A program made the translations under genes and the position numbers. A DNA stretch of 64,000 nt from Phytoseiulus persimilis (lineage: Eukaryota; Arthropoda; Arachnida; Mesostigmata; Phytoseiidae), in NCBI GenBank assembly GCA_037576195.1, contig CM075104.1, positions 17,004,211-17,068,210 on the forward strand. Direction: 5' to 3'. A model generated the notes under the pieces. That model saw only the letters and a list, made by a program, of their open reading frames with translations. It was not told the DNA's origin and did no database searches. Of the stretch, positions 22,000-35,700 are shown piece by piece; the stretch's first letter is position 1; each line of letters opens with the position of its first letter.

Positions 22000-24900
22000 A
22001 ATGCATGGAAATGGAAGTTCGACCTCCCGCCAAATTGGCTTGTCAAGGGCATCTGGCCGGGGCTCTGACTCATCGAAAATCGCGATCGAATGGATCGGAA
22101 ATCATCATTTATTTCGAATGGGGCGAGACTGATTGCAGGCGGCTGGTAACATCGCCTCTTTCCCGCGCTTCCCTCCATCGGGACGCTGCCGCGAGTGAGG
22201 TGTACTTCCTACTCGCCCGTGCACTGTAGGCAAGTCATGGCCCTCCGGAGTTTTCACGCTCCGGAGCTACTCATGCGCTGCTTTGAATGTATCGAGCTCT
22301 CGGAGCTCGCGCTCCACCTCGGCGAACGAGAGGGCCGAGAACTTCCACGCGGCGGTTTCCTCAAGAGAACTATTCTCGGTGTACACTGGAACTTTCGTCG
22401 ACGCGAAGAGGGCCTCAAGGATTACGCAAACTTGGGAATACTTTCGAAATCGCTCCAGTTGCGTGCTTGGCTGCTCCGGTGCCTGCTCGCGCATGCCTAG
22501 CTGACTTCGAGATTCCAGAGAGCTCCTTGAGCGCTCCGCTTGGGACCAAATCAGCGCCGATTGAAATTAGAGCCGCGTGCATCGGATATGAAATCGAAAA
22601 ACTCATCAATCTCGACGCATGGCTTCTGCGAATAATCACCCTTTGCGTCGCACACGGGCCAACTCATTGATTGGGGCCGTTTTGACATTGATGTCGAAAT
22701 TCTCCAGCCGCCGCAGCTTCAATATCGCTCGCAGGTCCAGTCGCTTCGTCGACATCGTTGATTCGTTGTTGAGCAGGCGGGAATGTTTTCCTCCCATCAA
22801 GGTGGAAAGGCGCTCCGATCGATGGCCGCTGGCACAATCGAACAGTTGCCTCCAACCGTTCCGATAGGGAGAGAAGGGGTCGGATTGGAAGCGTCCGCGG
22901 CTCGTCGTGCTATTTTCCGTGGCTGCACCGGGCTTGAACTCCACCAGACAGGCAGTCGCGAGGTGACAAGTGAAGAAGTCGCAAGTTGGGGAGAGTTGTC
23001 AAAAGAATTCTGCACCTCAGCGGCTGCCGTGGCTAATCGTGGACAGGAATGAGACACATGCAGAGAACGTGGTGCTCCAGGAAGGAAACTGCAAATGCTC
23101 CATAGGGTGTAGTTGCCCTCGAGAAGGACGTCTCAACGACTCCTGGGAGTCTACTCACACTAGCTGAGGGAACACAACGCTGACACAACTCATTGTTAGG
23201 GACAGCCTTGTCCCGGCGAAGGATCGGAGCTATCGAAGAAACAAACGGAGTCCAGCGCTGCACTTCAATTTCCGAATGAGTTCGACCCTGAGCACGAAGC
23301 TTGTTATTAGGTTACGATGCTTCTGTCCCGCCGACGTGCTCTCCGTCTTTCGTATTCCCTTCACACTGCGTTAGTTCTCCCATGAATTGATTATGAACTG
23401 GAGATGGCTTCGCCACTCGCTTAGGCACGGTCGATTCCGCATCTCCGAGATGCGTCAGGGCAAGAGCAGCTGAACTGTGAATGTGTGCGGTGTCTGCTAC
23501 CTCGAATGCAAACTACCACGAAGGTACATGCTCAATGAATTGAGATCAATCGTGGATTCAGTTTTCAACATCGTCCGTCCGTGCACTCGGTGGGCTTGCG
23601 CGTCTGCATGCACTGATGACCCGAGACTTCCGAGTCGGCGGCGAGCAGAGGTGGATGCCATCGAGCCGTATTCGACTGCGAAATCGACATCCAAGTCGAT
23701 GCATACTCGCAGATGTCGTGGTGCCGTGCGCTCGCTCCCCGCACAGAGCGCAAAGCGTGCACCCGTTCTGAAGTTTGCCTCGACGGGGCAACCAGGAAGG
23801 GGCGATCTCCGTCCCTTCTATGGGTGAGCATGATGTTTGATTCACAAAATACATAATGAGAATGATCCAGGCTAAACTTCTGAATGTCCCGAGGAGCTCT
23901 GCTCCTACCTCGTCAACGTTATTGGAATGCGCTCGAAATTGACTGAACGAATATTCCGTGTGGTGCTGGTTGGAGCTAGGAAGGTCAAGTATTATTCATG
24001 AATTCACCATCCATGAACTCGTAAGTCGGGGCGTGTATGGATTCATGAACTACGCATCATGGTCAGAATACTCGTCAACGGGGTGCAAGTGTCATATAGG
24101 ATTAAGGAGAAACTGATAGCCATGTGGGGACCAATGAGTTCAGCCATCAGACACTCATCGATCCATCGATCGATCAGCATTGATGAAAATTTATGCCAGA
24201 GCTTCCTCACTTCAATGATTGTTCAGAGATCCAAAACATACGAAAAGAGCTTTCGACGCCTCGGGGAATCGAGCCCGCGATGCTCCTTCTTCTCCGTGGA
24301 TGCGAAATCGCGGCCTTGACCTTTTCGCGGCGCGAAGCAATCCGTGCCACGGTTCCGAGATCTTCCTCGAAGATCACTCGTTCTTACATGAAGCCAACGG
24401 AGCTCGAACCAGTGGTTCGGAAAACCTGCCGAGCAGGACTGGCTCCACCTCGGCTCTCCACGAGCACTGCCTCCGAAATGGATAAGAACTGGAGGTCCTG
24501 AATGCGCTCTCCGTTGTTCTGTTTGTTCGTTCGACCAACGAATCGTAACCATTACTGATATTCTTACGAACAGGGGGGAAATTTCCGAGGCCGAATCATG
24601 GCCCGGGAGGGATCTCAGACCCCGCGATTCGACACATTTTCATTCCGGGGATCACAGAGACAAGTCGCGAGCCTCGCTTCCCGGAGTCGATGACGTCGCG
24701 TTGCATGGGCCGTCATTTTTTCTTCCATTCCAATCCCTGGAGGACGCGATCCATGCATGAGCGCCAATTGGAGAGAGCTGTGGCCGACGCTGATACGTCG
24801 GAAGCTGGCCCATCGTCATTGGCCCTCTCTGTTCGGAGCAAAGCTCTCTACTTGTCACCACCCATCAGAAAATGCTCCACCTTACCTATAAAAAAGCTGC

Positions 24901-26390
24901 ATTACGAGATCAAAAACAAAATAAATTATCCATCTCCTGTTTCTGTTCCGGGGATGTTGAGGTTTGTTCTGCTCATGGTTCATTTCCAAAGGAAGAGAGG
25001 TCGGAGTTTGTCCCCAACCCTTCGCGCGTTCGGCGGGAGCGAGTGGCGGCAACGCCCCACGACGAACTTCCTCGGGAGGGACGAACACCGGCAGATCATC
25101 TTGTCGTGGACTCTTCACACCGAAATACCCCGTGGGAAACACACCACCTCAGACCAATGAAAGAAATGAAATAGAGCGGAAAGATGCGGATACAAAACTC
25201 AGGCTCTACCCGGGCCCCGCCAACTCGCCGTCCTATTCCTCCAATAATCCCACAAGCCTGGAGACATCTTAGCGGATGGACAAGGGATACAGCGGCTGCT
25301 CACTCATCACGTCTCTTTTCTGAACTGTGCGTTCCATCGAATGAGGGAACCGTCGTCTTTTCGTGAGGAAACCCGGCTGCTCTGGACGAGCTCGAGCAGA
25401 TGGGCTCTGGATGTTTCTCAAAATGCAGACAATCGAGTTTCTTTGTTGTTCGAATCGAGGCTTCATATTCTCGCTTTCAAACGGATCCCTGCGAATGTGG
25501 GTAAATAGAGCTGACCCCAAGAGCACAGAACCGGAGTGGAGAGTAGGATCATCGAACTTCCTTATTCAAATTCAGGTACGATCAATCAGCTTTCCGTCGT
25601 TCTACTAGCGATCTGAGCAACGAAAGCGTGTCTTCGTTACGCACTCCAGATGTCCTATTCGGATTTACTGCGACTAGGTGTCGCAGACCGTAGTTTGCTC
25701 TCCTTGAATCTCACGGGCTTCGGATGATGCTGTCGAATGCGAATCGAGGGACCTCAACTTCATCAGCGAGTAGAGTCAAACCGTCCTCAAAGTCCCATCG
25801 TTTCGCCACAACGCGGAGAAGTCCATGAAACAACACAGAAACACCATTGCCCACAGAGCCCGACTCCCCTTTCCCTGGAACCGGATCTTAATGAAGCCGG
25901 AGCGCCGAATTGGTGACGAACAACACTTGAATGCACTCGGAAAACAGGCATGCCGGCACGAAATGCTTTCACGTCACCTCTGCTCGTAGTATCAATAAGC
26001 TCCCCTCTCGAGTTTCCTTTCTCCTGAACAATGAGTTGCGAACGTCTTAGTTCGTCCCACGTCGTCCTCTGGAACGATTCCGACGACGTTCGGATCGTCT
26101 GTACGCATGCTGAGCATCTCTGGGGAGACGCCAAACAGGACTAAACTAAATCGAAGTTCACGAGCTGCTCCCGGACGAGCGAATTCCATTGCTCCAGAGG
26201 GCGAGGTCTCGATAATTTCCCTGTCGATAACCTCGATGTTTGGCGTTTCCGGTCACCCGACGAGTAGACTGAGCGTTCGGCGGAGGCAGCCAGTTTCTGA
26301 CATTTGCGTGGCCGCCTTGAAGGAGACCCGGCGGTCAGGTGGGCAAGTAGGCCGGCAGCTCGGTAGACTGCCTTCTCCGAGGTCTACGGA
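22000..26390. other. No confirmed gene
   Basis: Minus-strand readings near 22944-22640 (containing KLRRLENFDINVKTAPINEL) and 22494-22267 (containing TENSSLEETAAWKFSAL) look coding by composition but cannot be chained in phase to the ankyrin gene or to each other. A TATA-like CTATAAAAAAG at 24891 on the plus strand has no convincing gene behind it. A short inverted repeat of TTCATGAATTC type lies near 23994-24052. Confidence 0.35.
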
Positions 26391-26394
26391 CTCG

Positions 26395-26778
26395 TTAATA
26401 TTTCACCACGTTCGTAGCCATCGGAACGGCGCAAAGGTTAATTTCACTGAGCACCTCTGCTGGATCGTCCATCGCCTGTTGAGTAGGATCTCGACAAAAA
26501 AGCGAGAATTGTTTCTTGCGCCAATCCGGGGACTCAGTGAAGGTGAAGGCCATCGAAACCGAGCAGTTAATTTTTTTGCCTCCGATCTCGGGTTCCGCTG
26601 CGAGTGTTTTGGCGATCGTTTGGCGACCGTTCGCGAGGGAATCGTCTTCGCCGTCCTTGTCGTGAGTAACAGGAAGCTTCAAACCGTACAGATCTGCATC
26701 GATGACAACCATCGATCCCAACACTTCCGGCCGGCAGCTGGCCGCCCAACCCCCGCCGAGCTGGCCAACTACAGATAA
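26395..26778 (-). CDS. Candidate terminal exon, unrecognised protein
   Basis: After the acceptor TCGTGTTCAG the minus strand reads 127 residues to a TAA. The sequence runs from LSVVGQLGGGWAASCRPE through VVIDADLYGLKLPVTHDKDG and FTESPDWRKKQFSLFCRDP to an end at ATNVVKY. It starts in phase 0. An exon upstream at about 27140-27075 (LAARINLQFPVLTRSRLRSE, acceptor GGTCAG, donor CAG|GTAGTC) also fits phase 0. A plus-strand ORF of 223 codons overlaps in antisense. No family is recognised. Confidence 0.3.
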   Translation of the reverse strand, partial: LSVVGQLGGGWAASCRPEVLGSMVVIDADLYGLKLPVTHDKDGEDDSLANGRQTIAKTLAAEPEIGGKKINCSVSMAFTFTESPDWRKKQFSLFCRDPTQQAMDDPAEVLSEINLCAVPMATNVVKY

Positions 26779-26799
26779 CTGAACACGATTCGAAACTCC

Positions 26800-29700
26800 A
26801 CTCCGCCAGGCTGCAAACTGCCATCAACCAATATCGCGTAACAACGACTCAACACGGAAGCCACGCGACGAGGAGTGGAGCTGCCTAATGGAAAGAAAGC
26901 TCTGCAATCAGCCCGCGCGAGCATCATTAACGCGGGCACGACACAAATCTTGGGTCCGTGACCAACGAAGTCTCCGCCAAACGACGGAACACTTCCAGCG
27001 AACGAACGCGGAGGATGGGAGAACTTGCCGAACAATTACAGATGCGCTCACAGCGAATCAGGAGCTGCAGACTGCCCGCTCGACTACCTGCTCGGAGCGT
27101 AGTCGGCTGCGGGTCAGCACCGGGAACTGGAGGTTTATGCGGGCCGCAAGCTGACCGCGGACTCGAACAGCGTTCTGCTATGCATAGAATATTTGAGCAA
27201 TCAGAAGTCCGACTAGACTCGCTGCAACTTCTCGACCTCGCACTTCCCGCATGGGCCGGCTCCTCTTGCCAGAGTCGGAGGGGAAACGGGTGCAACGTCG
27301 CTCCGGGTCCTCGCTGGGAAAAACAGCTTCTCCTGCCGAGCTCAATCTTCTGTAAAGACGCTGTTGCTCCCGAGAAAGCCACGAGAATAAATTAGCGGCC
27401 CATCCACCATCGTGCTTGATGCTTCGGAGCTCAGCTCATGGAACTTTCGAATGTGAGCTCCGGAATCGGTAATGGAGGATGTTTGAGTTTGATGCGAGTT
27501 CTCGGAGTCAGAAGAAGCTTTCGGTCGGCAAAATCACAAAACGCCGCCGTGTTTCGTGTCCTGAACGTGTCTTCGCACAACACCGAGCCGCTCCCGGCCT
27601 TTTGACACGCAGCATCTATTCTGGTCCTTCCCGATGGTTTAAGCTCATCCTGATAGAGTCGAGCAAACGATGGCAGCACCCGAGCAAAGCTATCTGATCG
27701 CGTTCTCACGGGTTTGTCAACACTCAACGCACGACTTTGAGCGCCCACGGGATCCGTTCCGAAGATTGCGAGCCCCGTCGAAACTGATGTCTGAATCAAG
27801 CTGGAAAATCGTCCTGGGATCGTAACAAACAAACAAACTACGGAATACCACGAAGGAAGTTCGCTGCTGAGCGACAAAGGACGAGTCGTCGTTCTCGAAT
27901 CGATCGAACTCTCCGGGTGGAATTAGGGAAGAAACGTCAGCTGCCGTCAAATTCGATTCTATGGAAGCGAGAAGGCGTGTATCGTTTCAGGGCTGAAACT
28001 CGAACGAGAGAGGGAATCTGGGCACGGGGTCAGCAAGCCGAACAGATTTCCGCGAATCGCGTTTTAGGGTCGCATTTCGCCAAAACGCAACGTGAGCGTG
28101 ACGGTTGTGGAGCTCGCCCGAGCTCTAATTCTATTCTGTAGATTGAAATGCGCATTTCAAAGCGACTATTCGCGGATCCGGACAGAGAGTTTCTCTCGGT
28201 CCGAAATGACTCGACTCACTTCGATGGGAAAATACGTCCGAACGTGAATCACATCAGTGTGAACAGGTGTTCATCGAAACGTCGCAGAATTGATTCCGGG
28301 ACACGTGCTCTGCCTGACCTAGTTTCTCTCTGGGGGTCGAAGTCCATGCGGGAGAAGTCCAGGAACGAGCGCGCGAACAACAGCCCGGACGCGACACCGA
28401 TGACTCGCTCATCCACAAATGAGCTTCCGAACGGGTACATATCCGAGCGAGTCGGCCGCAATGAACCATGCCATTTGGAGGGGCCGACCGATTCTCATTG
28501 TTGCTTCGCTGGCCGCCGAGGAATTCAAATTCGGATATCCGATCGGTGATGCTCGACATAGAATCGAGCTCGGTTCCCAGAGGGCTTCGCCTTCCGAGAA
28601 CACGAGAACTGCGAGAGAGATGGCTGGGACGAGTAGAACCCCCTCTCCTTGTTGACGCGCCGCTCGCTCTTGGGAAATTTGCGGAACAACATCGAACTTG
28701 GGAAACGGACTCGACAACTTCTCACGGAGTGGCATCGACTGAAAGCATTTCCGCTGAGCCGCGGGCGTTCGATTTGCACCAGTCGTGGGATCAGCCAAGG
28801 CCGCCTAGGTCCCAAGAGTTCTCGGGTTTTCGTTTCGCCTTTATCCCGTTCAGTCGGGGGAGAGATTGCCGCTTCAAGAATCGGAACCAACAGCGCCCGG
28901 TTCCGAGCTCTCAGGCTCAATGAGAACCGATCAAAGTCCCCCGTTGTTTCTGAAATGTAATGGAGCCGAACCCGCATAACAAGTTTATCGAACTCTTCCG
29001 AGAATCTAGCAGCTGTCAAAGGCCTTCTCTCGAGGCGGTATGCAGAGTCTATGCGGAGGGACGATGTTTAGATCACGGAACATCCGAAGGTTCGGATCTC
29101 GATGGGAAAAGCCCGGCTGACTTGATTCCCTAGAAAATTCGGTGGATCTGACCAACTATCGGTGTAGAACTACACAGCATTCCGATTGGGAGAGCGTCAC
29201 ATAAGAATCCCGGACTGACCGAGCTTTCTAGCTTTTTCAACTGCAATCAGGCCTCGAAAAACCCCGCGGACGGCTCGTGGCTAGGGACAAGATTCTGAGG
29301 GATTTCCATCTGGCTCAAACATGATCTCGCCACGGATTGCATCGAATGCAATATGGAACTGCAACGATGCAAGCATGTCGTCGACGTACAAGAGCTGCGT
29401 TGCTGACGTCCGACGGCGGCTCGGGTCACCCGTGGAATGTTAGCATAACTTTTCCAAGCAGCTAGAAAGCTTGTTCGAATTCTCCGTCTCGAGAAAACAG
29501 TGGAAAGTACTCTAGGAGAGGTGAAAGTCTCGGGAATTTTCAGCTGCGTTTGCGAGACCCTTGCGTGCGCCATGCAACCGCCTGTGAGCATCGAGAAGCC
29601 GACTTTGAAGTTGGCTCTGGGTTTCTGAGTGAGGCGTGGTGAGAATGGCAAGAAACATCTGCCAACGCACTTACATTCGCGCCACATTCTCAATTCGCAC

Positions 29701-32700
29701 GAGCTCGACAAGCTGTCCAGTGAGCACAGTTTGAGCTGAAGTTTTGGTCCGTTGACACCGATTGCACGAACGCGCGAACAACGATTCCGTAACTTGTAGG
29801 GAGTTGAATTCCGACATGAAGGTGGTGGCCCGTGATGCTGTTTCGTGAGGAGAGCTCACTGTTTCCTAACCTCACCGGCGAGGGCCGCGCATGCGCATTC
29901 CTTGTGACCCCGTGAGAAGCCGTCAAACGTCGAACCCAGATGCTAAAGGGCGCCGAGAACTGAGGAGGCTACCTTTCATAGAGCCGATCACTCCGACTAC
30001 GTAGCCGCCTGGCTCCTGAGTTCTGCTACCATTGTTTCTGCTCGAGGGATCCCAACCGAGGGACGTAAGGACATCGTTGTTACAGGTAAGATCTTTGCTC
30101 TTGTTAAGCAGGACGACGTGACCTGGAGATATGCGTGGGGAACGGAGTGACCGGTATCCGGAGTCTCGGGATGGTGACTCCTTCCCTTCATTATTCTGAG
30201 TGGAAGAACGAACTCGAAGTTTCAACTCGTTCGGGACGGATGACTTTGAAGAACAGTTTGTTCCCTCCCTGCCCAAGCCGGTCAGCGCCCGAGACTAACA
30301 TGCGTCCGCGTTGTTCCAACCAGGTGATGCGTGACGCTACACGGAGTGCTTTGCATCAAAGTGCGAGGCGGGAGAAAACAGTGTCTCAGGTTCTGATCTT
30401 ACTTGGTCGAGGTAGCAAAGAATCCTTTGAGCGTGCGCTGGCTCGATGTGTCTCGGTACCCGTTGTGGCAGGGGTACGTGGGATGGAGGATGATGACCCG
30501 GCGGTAGCGCCAACGGTGCGCCGCGGAAACATGGTTCCAAGTGGAATTCGCTGCAGTCCTCTTCCGTCGAAGATTGCAGAACAACTTCCTGCAAAACAAA
30601 TGGGAGCTGCTCAGGACAAATTCCGCGTACGACGATAAGCGTGTATTGAGATCTCCTCGTCTCAATCATCTCTCATACAGATCTTGGAAGAGAATGGAAC
30701 GTGTCCAGACCCCATCCCAGAGACCTCAGAGTGTCCGACATGAGAAACAGCCTGGAAAACACGTGACGATGACTTTGCTCCGAACTGAATAAACTCGCCG
30801 TTGCGAGGCAGCCTGGGGCCGTGGGGACTCCGTCCCTCGCCAGAAATCTAAGAACTAGGAGCGGAACACTTTCAGCTGAGGCGGAAACTGAGCTGATTCC
30901 CATCTCAGACTTTGGTCTTGCGACTTGGCCACATGAGGGCCCGAGGCACTGGAGTTCGCAGGACTACCGCCGGCATGAGCAACAAAACGCCAAGCGAAAT
31001 GTAAGCGAACCGAAGCCTCGCCCCAGGACTCCAAACTTCTAGTGTTCCGATCGAGAGCCTTATCGCATGAGAGGCCGTTTGCAGGAAGTGATGTCAATCG
31101 AGTCTGACCCGGGAAGGCTCTCCGGTGTTGAGGGAACATGTTTCGAGGACGGGTTGCATACTGAGAACGAAGGATTGGTGAGAGCAAAGTTCTTAGAGGG
31201 AGAACACGGAAACCTGGGCGTTTCGCATCCGAGCATCTACACCTCTGAGCTGCACCTACTTTGCAGTCTGCGATTTCGTGCCCCGGTCGCAGCTCGGCAA
31301 TGTTTCGGCCCGGAATCTGCAATGCAAAGTTCCCCACCTGCGCAGTCAACTCCTCGGGGTTCCCACGGAGCTTGGTTCAGGAGCATTTTTGTCGCGGAGG
31401 CCATGTTCAGGCAAGCAATACTTTCTTCTCTCCCACCCAGGGACAAATGACACGACCATTAGCTGATGGTCGATCTCGCGCAGTTTCCGGTCGAACGGGG
31501 TTGTTGACCTCCCACGATACTATTGGCCTCAAGGATCGATTGGATACCGCTCAATTTACACTTTCCAGTGATTCCGGCACCGTGACTCGAACGGAAACTC
31601 GGATCAGTCACTCGTTCACCCTAACTGCCACGGAGGAATTCCTGATTATCATTGGGGGAGTAAAGGTGATTGATATCGGATCCCGTAAAAATAACCATTT
31701 GCAATGGTTTTTTATTCACAAAAAAGCAAGTCCTGGAGGAAAACAGGAGCACCGATCCTGGTCCGCGCTCTCCGTCGCGGCCGGCCCACTCGAGTGAGCA
31801 TAACAGGGGTAAGGTCCGAGTAGAGTGTGGGCGCTCCTGGAGGCCAGCTGCGTTGCCACCTTGCTTGCATGACCGAGAATTGTCTCGATCAGTCGTCCGT
31901 CTGTCGGGTTCGAAACGAGGGTTCGCCCAACTGCGATCCTCGTCTCCGATTGCGACCACTTGAACGGCCCCAGCAGCAAAACCGCTCCGGAGCAAGCAAG
32001 CGCTGCCCGCGAGCGAGCGTAATGAACTGTGCGCAACAAGTTTAACCCGAAAACCTGGCGAGGAAGCCGGACTTTTCAGTTTCCACCCGCATGATTTTCC
32101 GCGGCAGTCATCCGTGCCGTCAGAGGCCCCCAGGTTCATTAACCCGGCGCGGGACCGCAGTGCGAAGCCAAAAGCTTCATCGATCACCAAACAAAGCCCG
32201 GTAAGCTCCGTGGCCTGGCCGGGCGCAATGTAGCTTCACCTAAAATGAGTGACGCAAGCGTGACATCGTGAATCTATGTCGTACTTCAATTTTTCTCCAT
32301 GATCCGTCCGAAATATGACCGGTATCGGCACAGCCGGTGAGATTCGCCGATGCCGCGAGCGAAGCCACGAGCATCGAGCTGTTCGATTCGTGTCATGCGT
32401 GAGGAACTCGAATCCGAACACGGCATTCTCATCTCCACGAGAATCTCGTCCTATCTCAGCTCGGAGACCGGAAAGAACGTTGGCGTATCGTATCCTCGTC
32501 CTCAATCATTATCGATCTCTTGTGGGGTTTCCGTTCCGACTCGCTCGCTGTTTTCCTCAGTTGGCCGTGAGCAAATTTTCGATCGATCGATCCGAGCAAC
32601 GTTTCTCAGAGAATCAAGAACCAAGGTGGGGAGATCGACGAGCGCACATTCGTCGCAGCCAATATGAACACGCCAATCTGAACATCCGAGAGATGTTTCG

Positions 32701-35700
32701 GCTGGAAAGTTCACCCGGGAGGATTGCAGGCGGGAAATCACGTTCCGGATTCCCGCGTTCTGAATGACGTCCGGAAAAAGCGCGAGCATGAGCATTAATG
32801 ATCGTCGCACTCGTTCGACGCAAAAGAGCGGAGCAGAAACGACGCACAGGGAAAGGGAGCAGGAAGCGATTCGAGCTGGTCACGCTACACAAGGAACCTC
32901 GAAAGGGACGAACGGAAGTTTTGGAGCTGGTTTTTATTCTTGACAAACCATCAGACGGCCAGGAACGAGTTCTCTACTGGGCGTGTTTGCCCAGGACTTC
33001 TGCTCGTTGCATCCATCTCCCCTGGCTCGCCGGGGAGGGATCCTCCGTCTCTGATCGGAAGACGTCTCACTCAGGCGCGTCCCGAGCGCAGTACGAAGCT
33101 TTTGTTTGTGATCAGCGGAGGTGCTCGAGCAGAAATAGCAACATGAACAATGCTCTGCGAGGAAGCTGGTCACCACCGAGCTCTTACCGGGAGAAGTGTT
33201 CGGCTCCCGAGAGAGTCAATCGAAGTGAGGGGACGGTAACGGCGAGACGTGGAGCGGGAGTATGCGGCGGTGAACGAGCACAACCGCCGAGGGGAAACAG
33301 GAAGAACGAGATGCTGCCAAGAGCAGGAGGAGAAACTAGGAAGGAGGATGCGACCAGAATCGACTCCGGTCCACTAATAGAAGTTATGGAGAGTCACGCT
33401 ACGAGCTGAGCAACCCATTGGAGCCAGTCGTTGCCGGGCGAGTGGCCAAACCGCGGCCAGGCACCGCACCGCCGATGACGTGGGGTTCGACTCAAGGATA
33501 GCCGTCGTCAGCGAAGGGTTTAGGATGCCCAAAATAGCCGGACCTTCCTCCACCCTTCTTACAGATGCGCTGTCGTTGACCAGGCGCTCACGAGGTCGTC
33601 AGCAAGGTCGCTTACTCAGCGTCATGACGTCACAAAGCCAAGAGCACAACGGCCCCCTCATCAGTTCGCTCCAGAACTGTCGAATCAGAGTCCCCCGAAT
33701 CGCTCAAACTGATTCGGGAGATGACGTCAAGATCTCTTCTGTCAATAAAATAAATTCCCGGATGGGCGGAACAAATGCCAGAGTCCCGGTCTCATGGAGT
33801 TCCCCATCCATTCGGTACTCATCGCCGGAGCTTTCCTGTTATGGCCTGGAGATCTACCGCGATTTGCTCAATCCCACGAGACGAAGAACAATTGAAGAAG
33901 TTATGGAGGGGCTCGTTATTGGAACGCGTCTTGGGAACTCAGATGTCTTCGCCCACCTGAATCGCTCATTCTCATGAATCATAATCCCAATGAAGACAGC
34001 TGATCGCTCTCATTTATGTCTCCGTTCAACATCCAACGCCGGGATCTCTGGTGCGATCGATAGCTCGACCTGTCCGAGGAACTAGACCGGTCGAAGGGCC
34101 CGAGCCGATCCATTCAGGGAATCGTACGCTCGCGCGAACAGATCCTTCCACGTCGGGTGGATATCTTCGCTCGGAATCTCTAATAGGATTTGAAGCGGTA
34201 GCCGATCTGGCTTCGGTGTTTCCTCTTCTCTCCTGCTGGGCCAGAATCCTCTTACTGAGTGGAACACAAATCCAGCAGATTGGACTCAGCAAATTGAATT
34301 GGCGAATTGCAGCGTTCGCTGCCTCGTCGGCCCTCGCCGGCCCGCCGGGCGGCCGCTCGGTCGGACGACCTCAGGGCTCACTCCTGACTGTTTGGCCGCA
34401 AAGCCCTGTTCCTGGTAAGATTCGAGCTGACGCTTCAATCTCCCGCTAGGATTGTGCTCATCGGCTCACCGAGCATTGTGATTCATTCTCACTCGACGTC
34501 TACCTGGGCTGCCTACTCTGAATGGATTCTCGATATTCGCCCACGGGGAAACTGTCGTGGAGCACGTGATCTAATTACTCTGAATCGATCTGATCTCGGA
34601 ACGTAGGCTCCTCAATTCAGATGATTCCCCGGATCAAGCGGTTTCCCGATCGAATCAAATTCCTCCAAGATTTTCCTCCTCGACGCCACATTCGAGAGGG
34701 AGGGAGGGGGTTCGCCGGAGATCAGTCTCGAAGTGTCGTCCGCGATTCAGGATCTGGCGATTTTTTGCCGAGGATCTATTCTCACCTTTCGGGGGGGCGA
34801 TGATTCTTGACCATCAGGTGCCTCTACGTCCCGTGGTTGTCGACTCGCGCTGTGTCGTTGCTGCGACTGGAGTGGCTGCTGCGGGGACTGTGTTCGGTAT
34901 CTCGATGGCGATGCAATCCTCCTCAAAATCAGCCGCCGAGACGCAGAGGAGTTCACCACATCGTCCTCTTCGTCGAGATCCCATTCGTCCGCCGACCTGC
35001 AATTTTTAATTTCGGCTTCATACGCATCCGCTCACCTCTGCCTTCTGCCACTGTTGTTGTGATCAATCATTCAAATTATCCACTCGCCAACGCGGTCGAC
35101 CGACTCTTCCCTGACTTCCGCTGATTAGCTCGTGTATGACTTTCATCCTTTTTCCGCCGGCTTCGCGATTCAATGCGTCCGATAGAGGCAAAGAATCACT
35201 CGGAAATCGAAGCATGGGAAAAAATTGGACATCTCCTTTCAGGCAGCTCTGAATCAATGAACTACCCCAATATCTCGCAAATAGCGAACCTTTTTTTCTC
35301 TATTTTTTCTCGAAAAACTGCGTCAGATGAGATCGTTATCTGCCGTGTTCGCTACCTGATGAGCTCGTTTTCTGACGAGTTAGTCATCCGATTGTTCGAT
35401 TATACGATGAGCTCGTTATCAGATGTGATCTTTTCTCAGAGGGAAACGAAAAAAATGACTTTCCTCATCTGCGGTTTTCCAGGGTATTCAAGCGAGCCCG
35501 TGAGGGAACGGTAAGATTCAGCTCTTCGGGGAACTCGATCGATGAGGATTGAATTGGACAGGTTCACGCAATATGATGCCGCTCGAGTTCCATCAATAAG
35601 GAATCATTAATCGTCCGATTGGGATCGGATGAATCCGTTCTCATCGAAAAATGTGGGGATCTGAATCCCGCCATCTACCGAGAAACTGTATTCTCTCTGA

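Noticed and set aside
30855-31349. 164-codon minus ORF with a protein-like part (QVGNFALQIPGRNIAELRPG) before a GTAGGT donor
   Set aside because: Only about 35 residues look constrained, no partner exon was found in phase, and plus frames overlap it. The evidence was too weak for a gene call.
35357-35385. CTGATGAG core of a hammerhead ribozyme
   Set aside because: No GAAA follows the possible stem II and no matching cleavage triplet or stem III is present. The similar CTGATGAGCGACGAAA at about 62220 also lacks stems I and III.
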